This document shows positions 10,531-18,817 of a stretch of 64,000 bases of DNA, piece by piece (position 1 is the stretch's first letter; the number at the start of each line of letters is the position of its first letter). The notes under the pieces are model-generated. The model saw only the letters and a list, made by a program, of their open reading frames with translations, did no database searches and was not told where the DNA came from. The DNA lies in NCBI RefSeq assembly GCF_005845035.1, contig NZ_SPFO01000001.1, positions 62,001 through 126,000 of the forward strand, in the 5' to 3' direction. The DNA is from Collinsella aerofaciens (lineage in GTDB: Bacteria; Actinomycetota; Coriobacteriia; Coriobacteriales; Coriobacteriaceae). Both the position numbers and the translations under genes were made by a program.

Positions 10531-10707
10531 TTCAGGGCGGGGTGGAATTCCCCACTGGCGGTAAATCGGGCGGTGTCAAAGGGACGCCGTGGAGCAGGCG
10601 AGGTGCCTGCGACTGAGCCGATGAGTCCGCGACCCGTGCGTGTGTTGGTTCGCATGCCGGCTGAACTGGTGAGATCCCAGTACCAACGGTTAGAGTCCGG
10701 ATGAAAG
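10531..10707 (+). promoter_or_regulatory. FMN riboswitch (RFN element)
   Basis: All conserved RFN blocks are present in order: TTCAGGGCGGGGTGGAATTCCCC, ACTGGCGGTA, GACTGAGCCGATGAGTCCGCGACCCG, CTGAACTGGTGAGATCCCAGTACC, and the closing GGTTAGAGTCCGGATGAAAGA. It binds flavin mononucleotide and shuts off the downstream genes when FMN is plentiful. It ends within 15 bases of the ribU start codon and the closing strand runs into the ribosome binding region, so translational blocking is the likely mode; no terminator hairpin is seen between aptamer and gene. Confidence 0.96.
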
Positions 10708-10721
10708 AGGCAGGTGATCTT

Positions 10722-11312
10722 ATGTCTGAACAGTCGCAGCATATCCATTTTGAGAACACGAATAGGTGGAGCACCAAACAGCTCGTTACCATGGCGCTGA
10801 TGTGCGCCCTGGGCGCCCTGTTTATGTACGTGCAGCTGCCCATCCTTCCTTCGGCGCCGTTTTTGACCTATGACCCGTCGCTGGTGCCGGCGATGGTGTG
10901 CGGGTTTGCGTATGGTCCCGGCGCCGGTACCGCTGTTGCCGCTATGGCTATCGTTATCCATGCGCTCACCACGGGTGACTGGGTCGGCGCGCTTATGAAC
11001 TTGGTTGCCACGCTGGGCTATATTCTGCCCGCGGCTATCGTTTACCAGAAGATGCACACCTATAAGGGTGCCGTGATTGGCCTGGTGCTTGGCGTCATTG
11101 CCGCTACAGCGCTGTCTATGGTCGCAAACCTTACCATTGGCGTATGGTTCTGGTATGGCTCGGTCGATGTGATCGCCCCGCTCATGATTCCTGCCGTACT
11201 GCCGTTCAACCTTATCAAGACCGTGCTTAACTCGGTATTGACGCTTGCGGTGTACAAGGCGGTTTCCAACCTCATCACGCCTAAAAAGGACCAGGTCAAA
11301 GGCCGCGCATGA
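10722..11312 (+). CDS. ribU: Riboflavin ECF transporter S component RibU
   Basis: 196 residues from the ATG at 10722; an upstream ATG at 10701 lies inside the riboswitch and is less likely. Six hydrophobic spans, with the S-component signature near the N-terminus (STKQLVTMALMCALGALFMYV) that contacts the ECF module, followed by LPILPSAPFLTYDPSLVPAM typical of RibU. It binds riboflavin in the membrane. The FMN riboswitch directly upstream settles the substrate. The stop codon overlaps the start of the ATPase gene (ATGA), so the two are translationally coupled. Confidence 0.93.
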   Translation: MSEQSQHIHFENTNRWSTKQLVTMALMCALGALFMYVQLPILPSAPFLTYDPSLVPAMVCGFAYGPGAGTAVAAMAIVIHALTTGDWVGALMNLVATLGYILPAAIVYQKMHTYKGAVIGLVLGVIAATALSMVANLTIGVWFWYGSVDVIAPLMIPAVLPFNLIKTVLNSVLTLAVYKAVSNLITPKKDQVKGRA

Positions 11313-13213
11313 TTGAGTGTCGGGGCGTTTCCTTTAGTTATGACGGTGCCGCACCGGCGCTCGACGGCGTCGATCTGAACATCGAGGACGGGGAGTTTTT
11401 CTGCATCCTCGGTGGCAATGGGTCGGGCAAGTCGACGTTTGCCAAGCATCTGAATGCGCTGTTGCAGCCCGATGCGGGCACGGTACGCATCAACGGCATG
11501 GATGCGTCCGACCCCGAGCTGGTCTACGACATTCGTTCGACCGCGGGCATGGTATTCCAGAATTCCGACGACCAGCTGGTGGCAACGCTTGTCGAAGATG
11601 ACATTGCGTTTGGTCCCGAAAACCTAGGCGTGCCATCGGCGCAAATTGCGCAGCGCGTACGCGAGGCGCTGAAAGGCGTGGGCCTGGTGGGCTTTGAGCA
11701 CCACGAGACCCATGCGCTTTCGGGCGGCCAAAAGCAGCGCGTGGCGCTTGCCGGCGTGCTCGCCATGGAACCGCGCGTGCTCATATTGGACGAGGCTTCC
11801 TCGATGCTCGATCCGCGTGGGCGCAAGGGCCTCATGAAGGCTTGCCGCGCGTTGCACGATCGCGGCATGACCATCGTGATGATTACGCACTTTATGGAAG
11901 AGGCCGCCGAGGCCGATCGTGTCGCCGTGTTTCAGACGGGGCGAGTTGCCATGCTGGGCACGCCCGAGGAAATCTTGACGCGGGCGGACGAACTTGCGCA
12001 GCTCAACTTGGATATGCCGGCGTCGTGCTGTCTAGGTAGGGCACTTCGTGAGAAGGGCGTGCCCGTTTGCGCGCAGGTGCGTGAGGCGGATATGGTCGCT
12101 GAGATTGCGCAGGCTTATGCCGAGCGAAGTGGGGTAGACATCGTAGAGCGGCCCTTTGCGTCCGATCCTCGTATGCTCGACAACGCATCCTCTGCAAACG
12201 ATGGAACAGTAGCGTCGGAGCCCGTCATCGAGATTTCGCATCTCTCACATAGTTACTCGCTGAGCGCCCGCGAGCGCCGCTGCTGGCATAAGCGCTCGGC
12301 CACTGCGGGCAAATCGAGCAAACAGGCTCTCTGGGGAAACGACCCAAGCAGCCCGTGGGCGCTGCGCGATGTATCGCTGACGGTGCGTCGCGGCGAGTTC
12401 CTGGGGCTAGCAGGTCATACCGGTTCGGGTAAGTCGACGCTGGTCCAGCATCTCAACGGTTTGATTCGTCCCCAGGAGGGAAGCGTTTGCGCGCTGGGGC
12501 TCGACCTATCAAACAAGAAAGACGCCGCCGCTGTTAAGGCCAAGGTCGGCGTGGTGTTTCAGTATCCCGAGCGCCAGCTATTTGCCGAAACCGTGGCGCA
12601 GGACGTGGCGTTTGGTCCGCACAACCTTGGCTTGCCGCAAGATGAAGTCGACCGTCGTGTCGAGTCATCGCTCTCGCGCGTGGGCCTCGACCTTTCTACG
12701 GTCGGCGACAAGAGTCCCTTTGAGCTTTCGGGCGGTCAGCAACGGCGTGTGGCATTCGCCGGCGTGCTCGCCATGGAGCCCGAAGTCCTGGTGCTCGATG
12801 AACCCATGGCGGGGCTCGATCCGGCTGCGCGCAGGGATTTCCTTGAGCTTATCGATCGACTTCACCGCGATGGCCTGACCGTTGTCATGGTTTCGCATAG
12901 TATGGATGACCTGGCCAATTGCTGCGACCGCATTGTCGTAATGAACGAAGGCGCGGTGTTTGCCGAGGGAACCCCCGCGCAGGTGTTTGCGCATGCCGAT
13001 GAGCTCAAGTCGATCGGCTTGGGCGTTCCCGCCGCCCAGCGTATGGCGCTGGCGCTTACGGAGGCGGGCGTGCCGCTGCGTCGCGGCGGGCTCTATACGG
13101 TTGAGTCGCTGGCAGACGAGTTGGTGGACCTGCTAATCGGTCGCTCGGGCGGTCCTTCTAACGTCGCGGACATTGCTAAATCCAAGACGGTCGCGCGAGA
13201 GGAGGGCTGCTAA
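11309..13213 (+). CDS. ECF transporter ATPase, two ABC domains fused (EcfA-EcfA')
   Basis: 634 residues, about twice a single ECF ATPase. Domain 1: Walker A GGNGSGKST near residue 35, signature LSGGQKQRVALAG, Walker B LILDEASSMLD. A linker of about 55 residues (residues 290-345) is rich in Ser, Arg and Lys. Domain 2: Walker A GHTGSGKST near residue 370, signature LSGGQQRRVAFAG, Walker B LVLDEPMAGLD. Both nucleotide sites look intact. The fusion supplies both ATPases of the ECF module in one chain. It overlaps ribU by ATGA and ecfT by TAATG. Although placed with ribU, it could also serve other S components elsewhere in the genome, as shared ECF modules do. Confidence 0.93.
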   Translation: MIECRGVSFSYDGAAPALDGVDLNIEDGEFFCILGGNGSGKSTFAKHLNALLQPDAGTVRINGMDASDPELVYDIRSTAGMVFQNSDDQLVATLVEDDIAFGPENLGVPSAQIAQRVREALKGVGLVGFEHHETHALSGGQKQRVALAGVLAMEPRVLILDEASSMLDPRGRKGLMKACRALHDRGMTIVMITHFMEEAAEADRVAVFQTGRVAMLGTPEEILTRADELAQLNLDMPASCCLGRALREKGVPVCAQVREADMVAEIAQAYAERSGVDIVERPFASDPRMLDNASSANDGTVASEPVIEISHLSHSYSLSARERRCWHKRSATAGKSSKQALWGNDPSSPWALRDVSLTVRRGEFLGLAGHTGSGKSTLVQHLNGLIRPQEGSVCALGLDLSNKKDAAAVKAKVGVVFQYPERQLFAETVAQDVAFGPHNLGLPQDEVDRRVESSLSRVGLDLSTVGDKSPFELSGGQQRRVAFAGVLAMEPEVLVLDEPMAGLDPAARRDFLELIDRLHRDGLTVVMVSHSMDDLANCCDRIVVMNEGAVFAEGTPAQVFAHADELKSIGLGVPAAQRMALALTEAGVPLRRGGLYTVESLADELVDLLIGRSGGPSNVADIAKSKTVAREEGC

Positions 13214-14013
13214 TGGAGGCGTTTTCGTTTGGCAGCTACTATCCCGGCGATAGTGCGATCCACCGCCTGGACCCGCGAACTAAGTTGCTCTTGGGCTTTG
13301 TGTTTCTGATCACGACGCTCACAGTCAGCAGCTTCCGCGGACTGGCCCCGGTCGCAATCTTCGTTGTCCTGATCTATGCCGTGTCCCGGGTGCCGGCTCG
13401 TCGCGCTCTGTCGTCGATGGCGCCGCTGCTGGCAATCGTCATCGTGGTTGCGGTGCTCAACCTGTTTTCCGACCAGAGCGGGCGCATCCTGTGGCAGCTC
13501 GGCTTTCTGCAGATAAGCGAGGGCTCGCTGCGTTCTGCCGCCTTTATGGCGTGCCGCCTGACCCTGATGATGGCCGGCATGAGCGCCATTACGCTCACCA
13601 CGCCCACGCTCGACCTCACCGCGGGCTTTGAGCGTCTGCTCGCACCGTTTGCGCGCGTGGGGCTCCCTGCGCATGAGCTCGGCATGATCATGGGTATCGC
13701 GTTGCGCTTTATGCCGCAGTTCGCCACCGAGATGAAGCAGACGGCGGACGCGCAGGCAAGCCGCGGCGCGCGCGTGACGTGCGGTCCGCTCGGCGGTGTG
13801 CGCATGCTCGGCAGTGTGGCGATTCCGCTGTTCACCGGCGTGTTCCGTCATGCCGAGACGCTTTCGGCCGCCATGGATGCGCGCTGCTATCACGGCGAAC
13901 AGGGACGCACGCGTCTGCATACACTTACGTTTGGCCGCGGGGATGCACTGGCCGCGGTGGTGACGGTGCTGCTGCTCGTGTGTGTCATCGTCATCAACCT
14001 TCAACTTGTTTAG
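13213..14013 (+). CDS. ecfT: ECF transporter transmembrane component EcfT
   Basis: 266 residues, CbiQ/EcfT family. It opens with SYYPGDSAIHRLDPRTKLLLGFVF, the usual start of EcfT, has five or so membrane spans, and carries the cytosolic coupling region with the short Ala-Arg-Gly motif (ASRGARVTCGP) that docks on the ATPases. It links RibU to the ATPase dimer. The start overlaps the preceding stop codon (TAATG). With ribU and the fused ATPases it completes a four-part riboflavin importer in one operon. Confidence 0.93.
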   Translation: MEAFSFGSYYPGDSAIHRLDPRTKLLLGFVFLITTLTVSSFRGLAPVAIFVVLIYAVSRVPARRALSSMAPLLAIVIVVAVLNLFSDQSGRILWQLGFLQISEGSLRSAAFMACRLTLMMAGMSAITLTTPTLDLTAGFERLLAPFARVGLPAHELGMIMGIALRFMPQFATEMKQTADAQASRGARVTCGPLGGVRMLGSVAIPLFTGVFRHAETLSAAMDARCYHGEQGRTRLHTLTFGRGDALAAVVTVLLLVCVIVINLQLV

Positions 14014-14043
14014 GCGCGATTCGAGCGCAAGAAAGGGGTCCCT

Positions 14044-14490
14044 ATGACCGACAACGACCGCACGGCTCAGCTTGAGCGCGCCTGTTCGTATCTCAGGCGC
14101 ATTCCGGCGTGGTATCTGGCCACGACCGATGTGGCCGACGGGTATCAGCCTCGCGTGAGGCCGTTTTCATTTGCCATGGTCGATGACGGTAAGCTGTGGT
14201 TTTGCACATCGCGCGACAAGGATGTGTGGGCCGAGCTCAGCGCGAACCCCAAGTTTGAGGTTTCGGGTTGGAAACCGGGGGAGTGTTGGATTGTACTGAC
14301 CGGCGAGGCCGCGCTCGAGGACGATGCGGTCGTGAGCGACAAGGTACGCCAGGCGGGTTTTAAACACATGGTGGGCATCGGCGAGGAACACGATAGCGCC
14401 AACGACGGCCGCCTTGCTTTCTTTTCGGTCCGCAACATTGCCGCGCGCTTCTGTGATATCGACGGCAGCGAGGAGCGCCTGGAGCTCTAA
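14044..14490 (+). CDS. Pyridoxamine 5'-phosphate oxidase-like FMN-binding protein (copy 1)
   Basis: 148 residues with the split beta-barrel pattern: RRIPAWYLATTDVADGYQPRVRPFSFAMVDDGKLWFCTS, then KDVWAELSANPKFEVSGW and WIVLTGEAAL. This fold binds FMN or F420-type flavins. Substrate unknown. AAGAAAGGGG precedes the ATG, 30 bases after ecfT, so it is probably the fourth gene of the FMN-riboswitch operon: a flavin-using protein made together with the riboflavin importer. Confidence 0.85.
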   Translation: MTDNDRTAQLERACSYLRRIPAWYLATTDVADGYQPRVRPFSFAMVDDGKLWFCTSRDKDVWAELSANPKFEVSGWKPGECWIVLTGEAALEDDAVVSDKVRQAGFKHMVGIGEEHDSANDGRLAFFSVRNIAARFCDIDGSEERLEL

Positions 14491-14544
14491 TTTCCCAAAT
14501 TGATTACCCATTCCAAAAAGACTGGTCAGGCGACAGGAGGACAC

Positions 14545-14955
14545 ATGGACGGATTGAATACGGTGTTGGAGTATCTGACGTCGGTGCCGGCGTGGTACTT
14601 GGCGACGAGCGTGGACGGGCAGCCACATGTGCGTCCGTTCTCGTTTGCACAGATTCAGGACGGCAAGCTGTGGTTTGTGACAGCGCGCACTAAAGATGTG
14701 TGGCAGGAACTGCTGCAAAACCAGCGCTTTGAGGCCACGAGTTGGTGGCCGGGCCATGGCTGGCTCATCTTGCGCGGGCGTGCCGGCTTGGATGACCGGG
14801 CTTTAGACGAAATGCGCGAAGCCGGGTGGAAGCATCTAGAGCGCCTGGGCGAGCACTATGAGGGGCCTAACGACCCCACGCTCGTCTTCTTTAGCGTCGA
14901 AGATCCCGAGGCTTTTATCTGCAATCACGACGAATGGGTGCCGGTCGAGCTCTAG
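14545..14955 (+). CDS. Pyridoxamine 5'-phosphate oxidase-like FMN-binding protein (copy 2)
   Basis: 136 residues from the ATG at 14545, preceded by ACAGGAGGACAC. Clearly a paralogue of the gene just upstream: both share the PAWYLAT...VRPFSFA...DGKLWF...KDVW.EL pattern, so the pair arose by tandem duplication and then diverged. FMN-binding split barrel, function unknown. It is the last gene before a strong terminator and completes a five-gene flavin operon. Confidence 0.85.
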   Translation: MDGLNTVLEYLTSVPAWYLATSVDGQPHVRPFSFAQIQDGKLWFVTARTKDVWQELLQNQRFEATSWWPGHGWLILRGRAGLDDRALDEMREAGWKHLERLGEHYEGPNDPTLVFFSVEDPEAFICNHDEWVPVEL

Positions 14956-14992
14956 CCAGCTGGCTCATCCTAACAACTTAGTTTTCGCATGG

Positions 14993-15055
14993 GCGGGCCC
15001 CGTGTTGCCCGGCACCGTAAGGAGTGCCGGTCAATACGGGGCCCGCTCTATTTGT
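14993..15055 (+). terminator. Terminator of the riboflavin transporter operon
   Basis: A two-part hairpin: outer arms GCGGGCCCCGT with ACGGGGCCCGC, inner arms CCGGCAC with GTGCCGG, followed by TCTATTTG. Confidence 0.75.
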
Positions 15056-15091
15056 CAATTCCTTCAAGCGAATGTGTCGGGAATGTTTCAA

Positions 15092-15128
15092 TGCATGAAT
15101 ATGCAAGCCATTTACGTGTAAATGCATC
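15092..15128 (+). promoter_or_regulatory. Possible ArgR-type operator ahead of argC
   Basis: Two AT-rich near-palindromes lie side by side: TGCATGAATATGCA (15092-15105) and TTTACGTGTAAA (15111-15122). Paired 18-bp AT-rich palindromes ahead of arginine biosynthesis genes are what ARG boxes look like. The match is by shape and context; no argR gene is in this window. Confidence 0.45.
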
Positions 15129-15212
15129 TTTTGGTGCTAAAGTTTCAACCCACTTCATAACGACCGCTGCGAAATGCGCATCGGTGCATAAATCGCAGAC
15201 AAGGAGTCTGAT

Positions 15213-16283
15213 ATGTCTTTGAAGGTTGGAATCGTCGGCGCGGCTGGATATGCCGGAGCCGAGCTCATTCGCCTCGTGCTCGGCCATCCCGAGTTTGAAC
15301 TTGTTGCCATTACGTCCAACGCCGATGCCGGCCAGCCGTTGTCTGCGGTGTACCCGAGCTTCACCGGCGTAAGCGATCTTGTCTTCACGACGCATGATGC
15401 CCCCGAACTCAAGAACTGCGACGCGGTATTTTTGGCCGTGCCGCACACGGCTGCCATGGCTCAGGTGCCCGCCCTGCTTGCCGCGGGAGTCTCCTGCATT
15501 GACCTCTCGGCCGATTATCGCCTGAGCGATCCAGCCACCTTTGAGGCCTGGTATGCCGCCGAGCACACGAGCCCCGAGTTGCTCAAGACCCGCGCTTTCG
15601 GTCTGCCCGAGCTGTTCTCCCAGGATTTGGAGACCGCCGCATCCGACCATGCCACCGGAAAGCCCGTGTTGGTCGCCTGCGCCGGTTGCTATCCCACCGC
15701 AACGAGCCTTGCCGCCGCGCCCGCCGTGCGCGCTGGCTGGGTTGCCCAGAGCGGCCCCGTGATCGTTGATGCCATCAGCGGTGTGACGGGTGCCGGCAAG
15801 TCCTGCAACGCTCGTACGCATTTTTGCAGCGCCGACGAGAACTTGGAGGCCTACGGCGTGGGCAAGCATCGCCACACGCCCGAGATTGAGCAAATCCTTG
15901 GCCTGACCGATCGCGTCGTCTTTACCCCGCACCTGGCACCGCTCAAGCGCGGCCTGCTCTCCACGGTGACGCTGCCGCTCACGCCGCAGGCCATCGACTC
16001 CCTGGCTCTTGAGGATGTCGTCGACTATTACAAGCAGTTCTACGCTGGACGCACCTTCGTGCGCGTGCTCGATGCCGGCCAGCAGCCCAAGACGGCTTCG
16101 GTCGTCGGCACCAACGCCGCCCAGATTGGCCTTGCGTTCAACAAACGCGCGGGCGTGCTGGTGGCGACGGGCGCCATCGACAATCTGTGCAAGGGCGCTG
16201 CGGGCCAAGCGGTCCAGTGCGCCAATATCGTCTTTGGCTTTGACGAGCGACGAGGCTTGCCCACAGTGGCGTGCCCGGTGTAG
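15213..16283 (+). CDS. argC: N-acetyl-gamma-glutamyl-phosphate reductase
   Basis: 356 residues. NAD(P)-binding GIVGAAGYAGAELIRL at the N-terminus and the catalytic Cys in CAGCYPTATSL near residue 158; SGVTGAGK follows. It reduces N-acetylglutamyl phosphate to the semialdehyde, third step of arginine synthesis, in the cytosol. AAGGAG precedes the ATG. First gene of an argC-argJ-argB-argD run, the order shared by many Gram-positive bacteria, with a likely ArgR operator upstream. Confidence 0.97.
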   Translation: MSLKVGIVGAAGYAGAELIRLVLGHPEFELVAITSNADAGQPLSAVYPSFTGVSDLVFTTHDAPELKNCDAVFLAVPHTAAMAQVPALLAAGVSCIDLSADYRLSDPATFEAWYAAEHTSPELLKTRAFGLPELFSQDLETAASDHATGKPVLVACAGCYPTATSLAAAPAVRAGWVAQSGPVIVDAISGVTGAGKSCNARTHFCSADENLEAYGVGKHRHTPEIEQILGLTDRVVFTPHLAPLKRGLLSTVTLPLTPQAIDSLALEDVVDYYKQFYAGRTFVRVLDAGQQPKTASVVGTNAAQIGLAFNKRAGVLVATGAIDNLCKGAAGQAVQCANIVFGFDERRGLPTVACPV

Positions 16284-16417
16284 CACATTCGATTGTTAAC
16301 GATTTGGTAGTCGGGCATCGAGTGGGGCGCCACTCTTAAGCTGGTCTCATGATCACGACTGGCATGGCGCACCAACCGATGTCCGTTTTTTGTTTGACAT
16401 AAGGAGTCATAAAGACG

Positions 16418-17686
16418 ATGAATACCGAGCTGTTTGATATCAAGATTCGCGCCGTCGAGGGTGGCGTTACGGCTGCGGCTGGTTTTAAGGCTGCAGGCAT
16501 CCACGCTGGGTTCCGCAAGAACCCCGAGCGTCTGGATTACGCGCTCGTCGTGCCCGATAAACCCTGTCCCGGTGCCGGCGTGTTTACCACCAATCGCTTT
16601 TGCGCGGCGCCCGTGCAGGTGAGCCGTGCCAACCTGGGCGGTGCCGACAAGGGCTACGGTATCATCGCCGGCGTTTCGGTCAACTCTGGCAATGCCAACG
16701 CCGCTACGGGTGAGACCGGCCTTGCATGCGCGCGCGAGACGTGCAGCATCGCATCGCAGGTCATCGGCTGTGAGCCCCAGCAGATTCTGGTTGCCTCCAC
16801 GGGTGTGATTGGCCAGATTCTGCCGATCGACACGTTTGAGACCGCCATTCCTGCTGCCTACGAGGCGCTCTCCGCCCACGGTGGCGCCGATGCCGCTCGC
16901 GCCATCATGACGACCGACACGCACTCCAAGGAGTACGCCGTGTCCTACGTCAGTGAGGCTGCGGGTCATGCGGGCAATGTCTATACGGTAGGCGGAATGT
17001 GCAAGGGCTCGGGCATGATCATGCCCAACATGGCCACCATGATCGCAGTTATCACCACCGATGCCCCCGTCGAGCCTGCGGCACTTCATGCCCTGCTGCT
17101 CTCGACCGTCAAGCAGACCTTTAACAAGGTAACGGTCGATTCCGACACCTCGACCAACGACACCTGCATCATGCTTGCCTCCGGTGCCGCTGCCGCAGAT
17201 GCCGAGCCTATCGTCGAGGGCTCCGATGCCTTCGACGAGTTGGCATTTGCCGTGCACGAGGTGTGCGAGAGCCTGGCACGCAATATCGCCGCCGATGGCG
17301 AGGGCGCATCCAAGCTTGTTACGGTCAACGTTACCGGCGCCGTGAACGACGAGGAAGCCGATATCGCCGCCCGTGCCGTTGCCAACTCGCCGCTCGTTAA
17401 GACCTGCATCGCCGGCCACGACTGCAACTGGGGTCGCGTTGCTATGGCGCTTGGCAAGTGCGGCGTGAAGTTTAATCAGGAAGACGTTTCCATCGACATG
17501 ATGGGCATGCCCGTCTGTCGCGACGGTCTGACTGTTCCCTTTGACGAGGACGAGGCTCTACGACGTTTCGAGGCGCCAGAGATCGTGATCTCGGCCGACC
17601 TGGGCGCAGGCGACGCGGCAACGACCGTGTGGACCTGCGACCTCACGCATGAGTACATCTCCATCAACGGCGACTACCGTTCCTAG
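16418..17686 (+). CDS. argJ: Glutamate N-acetyltransferase / ornithine acetyltransferase
   Basis: 422 residues. The autocleavage site is in KGSGMIMPNMATMIAVITTDA, where the Thr after Ala becomes the N-terminal nucleophile of the beta chain; the C-terminus ends HEYISINGDYRS as usual. It moves the acetyl group from N-acetylornithine to glutamate, closing the acetyl cycle. No separate argA/argE is needed if it is bifunctional, which the sequence alone does not prove. ATAAGGAG lies before the ATG. The 134-bp gap after argC contains a small GAGTGG/CCACTC hairpin at 16320-16335. Confidence 0.97.
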   Translation: MNTELFDIKIRAVEGGVTAAAGFKAAGIHAGFRKNPERLDYALVVPDKPCPGAGVFTTNRFCAAPVQVSRANLGGADKGYGIIAGVSVNSGNANAATGETGLACARETCSIASQVIGCEPQQILVASTGVIGQILPIDTFETAIPAAYEALSAHGGADAARAIMTTDTHSKEYAVSYVSEAAGHAGNVYTVGGMCKGSGMIMPNMATMIAVITTDAPVEPAALHALLLSTVKQTFNKVTVDSDTSTNDTCIMLASGAAAADAEPIVEGSDAFDELAFAVHEVCESLARNIAADGEGASKLVTVNVTGAVNDEEADIAARAVANSPLVKTCIAGHDCNWGRVAMALGKCGVKFNQEDVSIDMMGMPVCRDGLTVPFDEDEALRRFEAPEIVISADLGAGDAATTVWTCDLTHEYISINGDYRS

Positions 17687-17767
17687 ATTCCGGGCACGCT
17701 GCGTATCTTGCCGCGATTGCGGACAGCGGAGCACGGCGCGATAACGATATGAAAGACGAGGCAGATT

Positions 17768-18748
17768 ATGAAATTCGCACGCGATTGTCGTTCGAGCGAA
17801 TCCAACGAAGCAACCGCGCAGCTGCTGTTCGAAGCGCTGCCGTGGATTAAGAACCTGACCGGCAAGACGGTTGTTATCAAATATGGCGGAGCCGCCATGG
17901 TTGATGAGCAGCTGCGCCGCGACGTGATGAGCGACATCGTTTTGCTCAAGATCATCGGTATGCGCCCCGTCATCGTGCACGGCGGCGGCAAGGCTATCAA
18001 CGAGGCGCTGAGCCATTACGATATTCCCGTCGAGTTTAAGAACGGCCAGCGCGTGACCTCGCCGGCGACTATGGATATCGTGCGCGAGGTGCTGGGCGGC
18101 AAGGTTAACCAGGAGCTGGTTGCTGCCATCAACCACCACGGCAACCTGGCCGTGGGCGTGTCGGGCAGCGATGCCGGCACGCTCATCGCCGAGCCGCTCG
18201 ACCCCGAGCTCGGTCGCGTGGGCAAAGTGACGCACGTCAACACCGACTATATCGAGCGCTTACTCGATAGCGAGTACATTCCCGTCATCGCCACCGTCGC
18301 GGCGGGGGAGGACGGCGGTTTCTTCAACATCAACGCCGATACCGCCGCCGGTGCCGTTGCCGCGGCGCTCCACGCGCATAAGGCGATCTTTTTGACCGAT
18401 GTCGATGGCCTGTACAAGGACTTTAGCGACAAGGACTCGCTTATCTCCAACCTAACGCTCGACGAGGTTAACGAAATGCTCTACGGCGGCGAGGTCGATA
18501 AGGGCATGATTCCCAAGCTGCGTGCGGCCGTCGATGCGCTTACCGGCGGCGTATTTCGTGCCCACATCATTAACGGTACTACGCCGCATTCGCTGCTGCT
18601 GGAGCTGCTGACCGATGCCGGCGTCGGTACCGTGATCCATTCCACCGAGATGGCTTACGAGTTCGATACGCATCCGCATCCGCTTTCGACGTTTGCTGCG
18701 CGTCTGACCGAGAACCTCGACGAGGTCGAGAAGCTTCAGACGGTCTAG
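17768..18748 (+). CDS. argB: Acetylglutamate kinase
   Basis: 326 residues. Phosphate-binding KTVVIKYGGAAMVDE and HGGGKAINEAL near the N-terminus, FFNINADTAAGAVAAALHA in the middle. It phosphorylates N-acetylglutamate, the step normally feedback-inhibited by arginine. The N-terminal helix before the kinase core (about 25 residues, MKFARDCRSSESNEATAQ) is of the kind found in arginine-sensitive hexameric enzymes. It is about 30 residues longer than the shortest members. Follows argJ by 81 bases. Confidence 0.96.
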   Translation: MKFARDCRSSESNEATAQLLFEALPWIKNLTGKTVVIKYGGAAMVDEQLRRDVMSDIVLLKIIGMRPVIVHGGGKAINEALSHYDIPVEFKNGQRVTSPATMDIVREVLGGKVNQELVAAINHHGNLAVGVSGSDAGTLIAEPLDPELGRVGKVTHVNTDYIERLLDSEYIPVIATVAAGEDGGFFNINADTAAGAVAAALHAHKAIFLTDVDGLYKDFSDKDSLISNLTLDEVNEMLYGGEVDKGMIPKLRAAVDALTGGVFRAHIINGTTPHSLLLELLTDAGVGTVIHSTEMAYEFDTHPHPLSTFAARLTENLDEVEKLQTV

Positions 18749-18817
18749 CTGACCCGCAGCCGCCCCATTCCTGCATCCATAGCCCCGCGCCGTCCGGCGC
18801 TCAACGAAAGGCATCCC

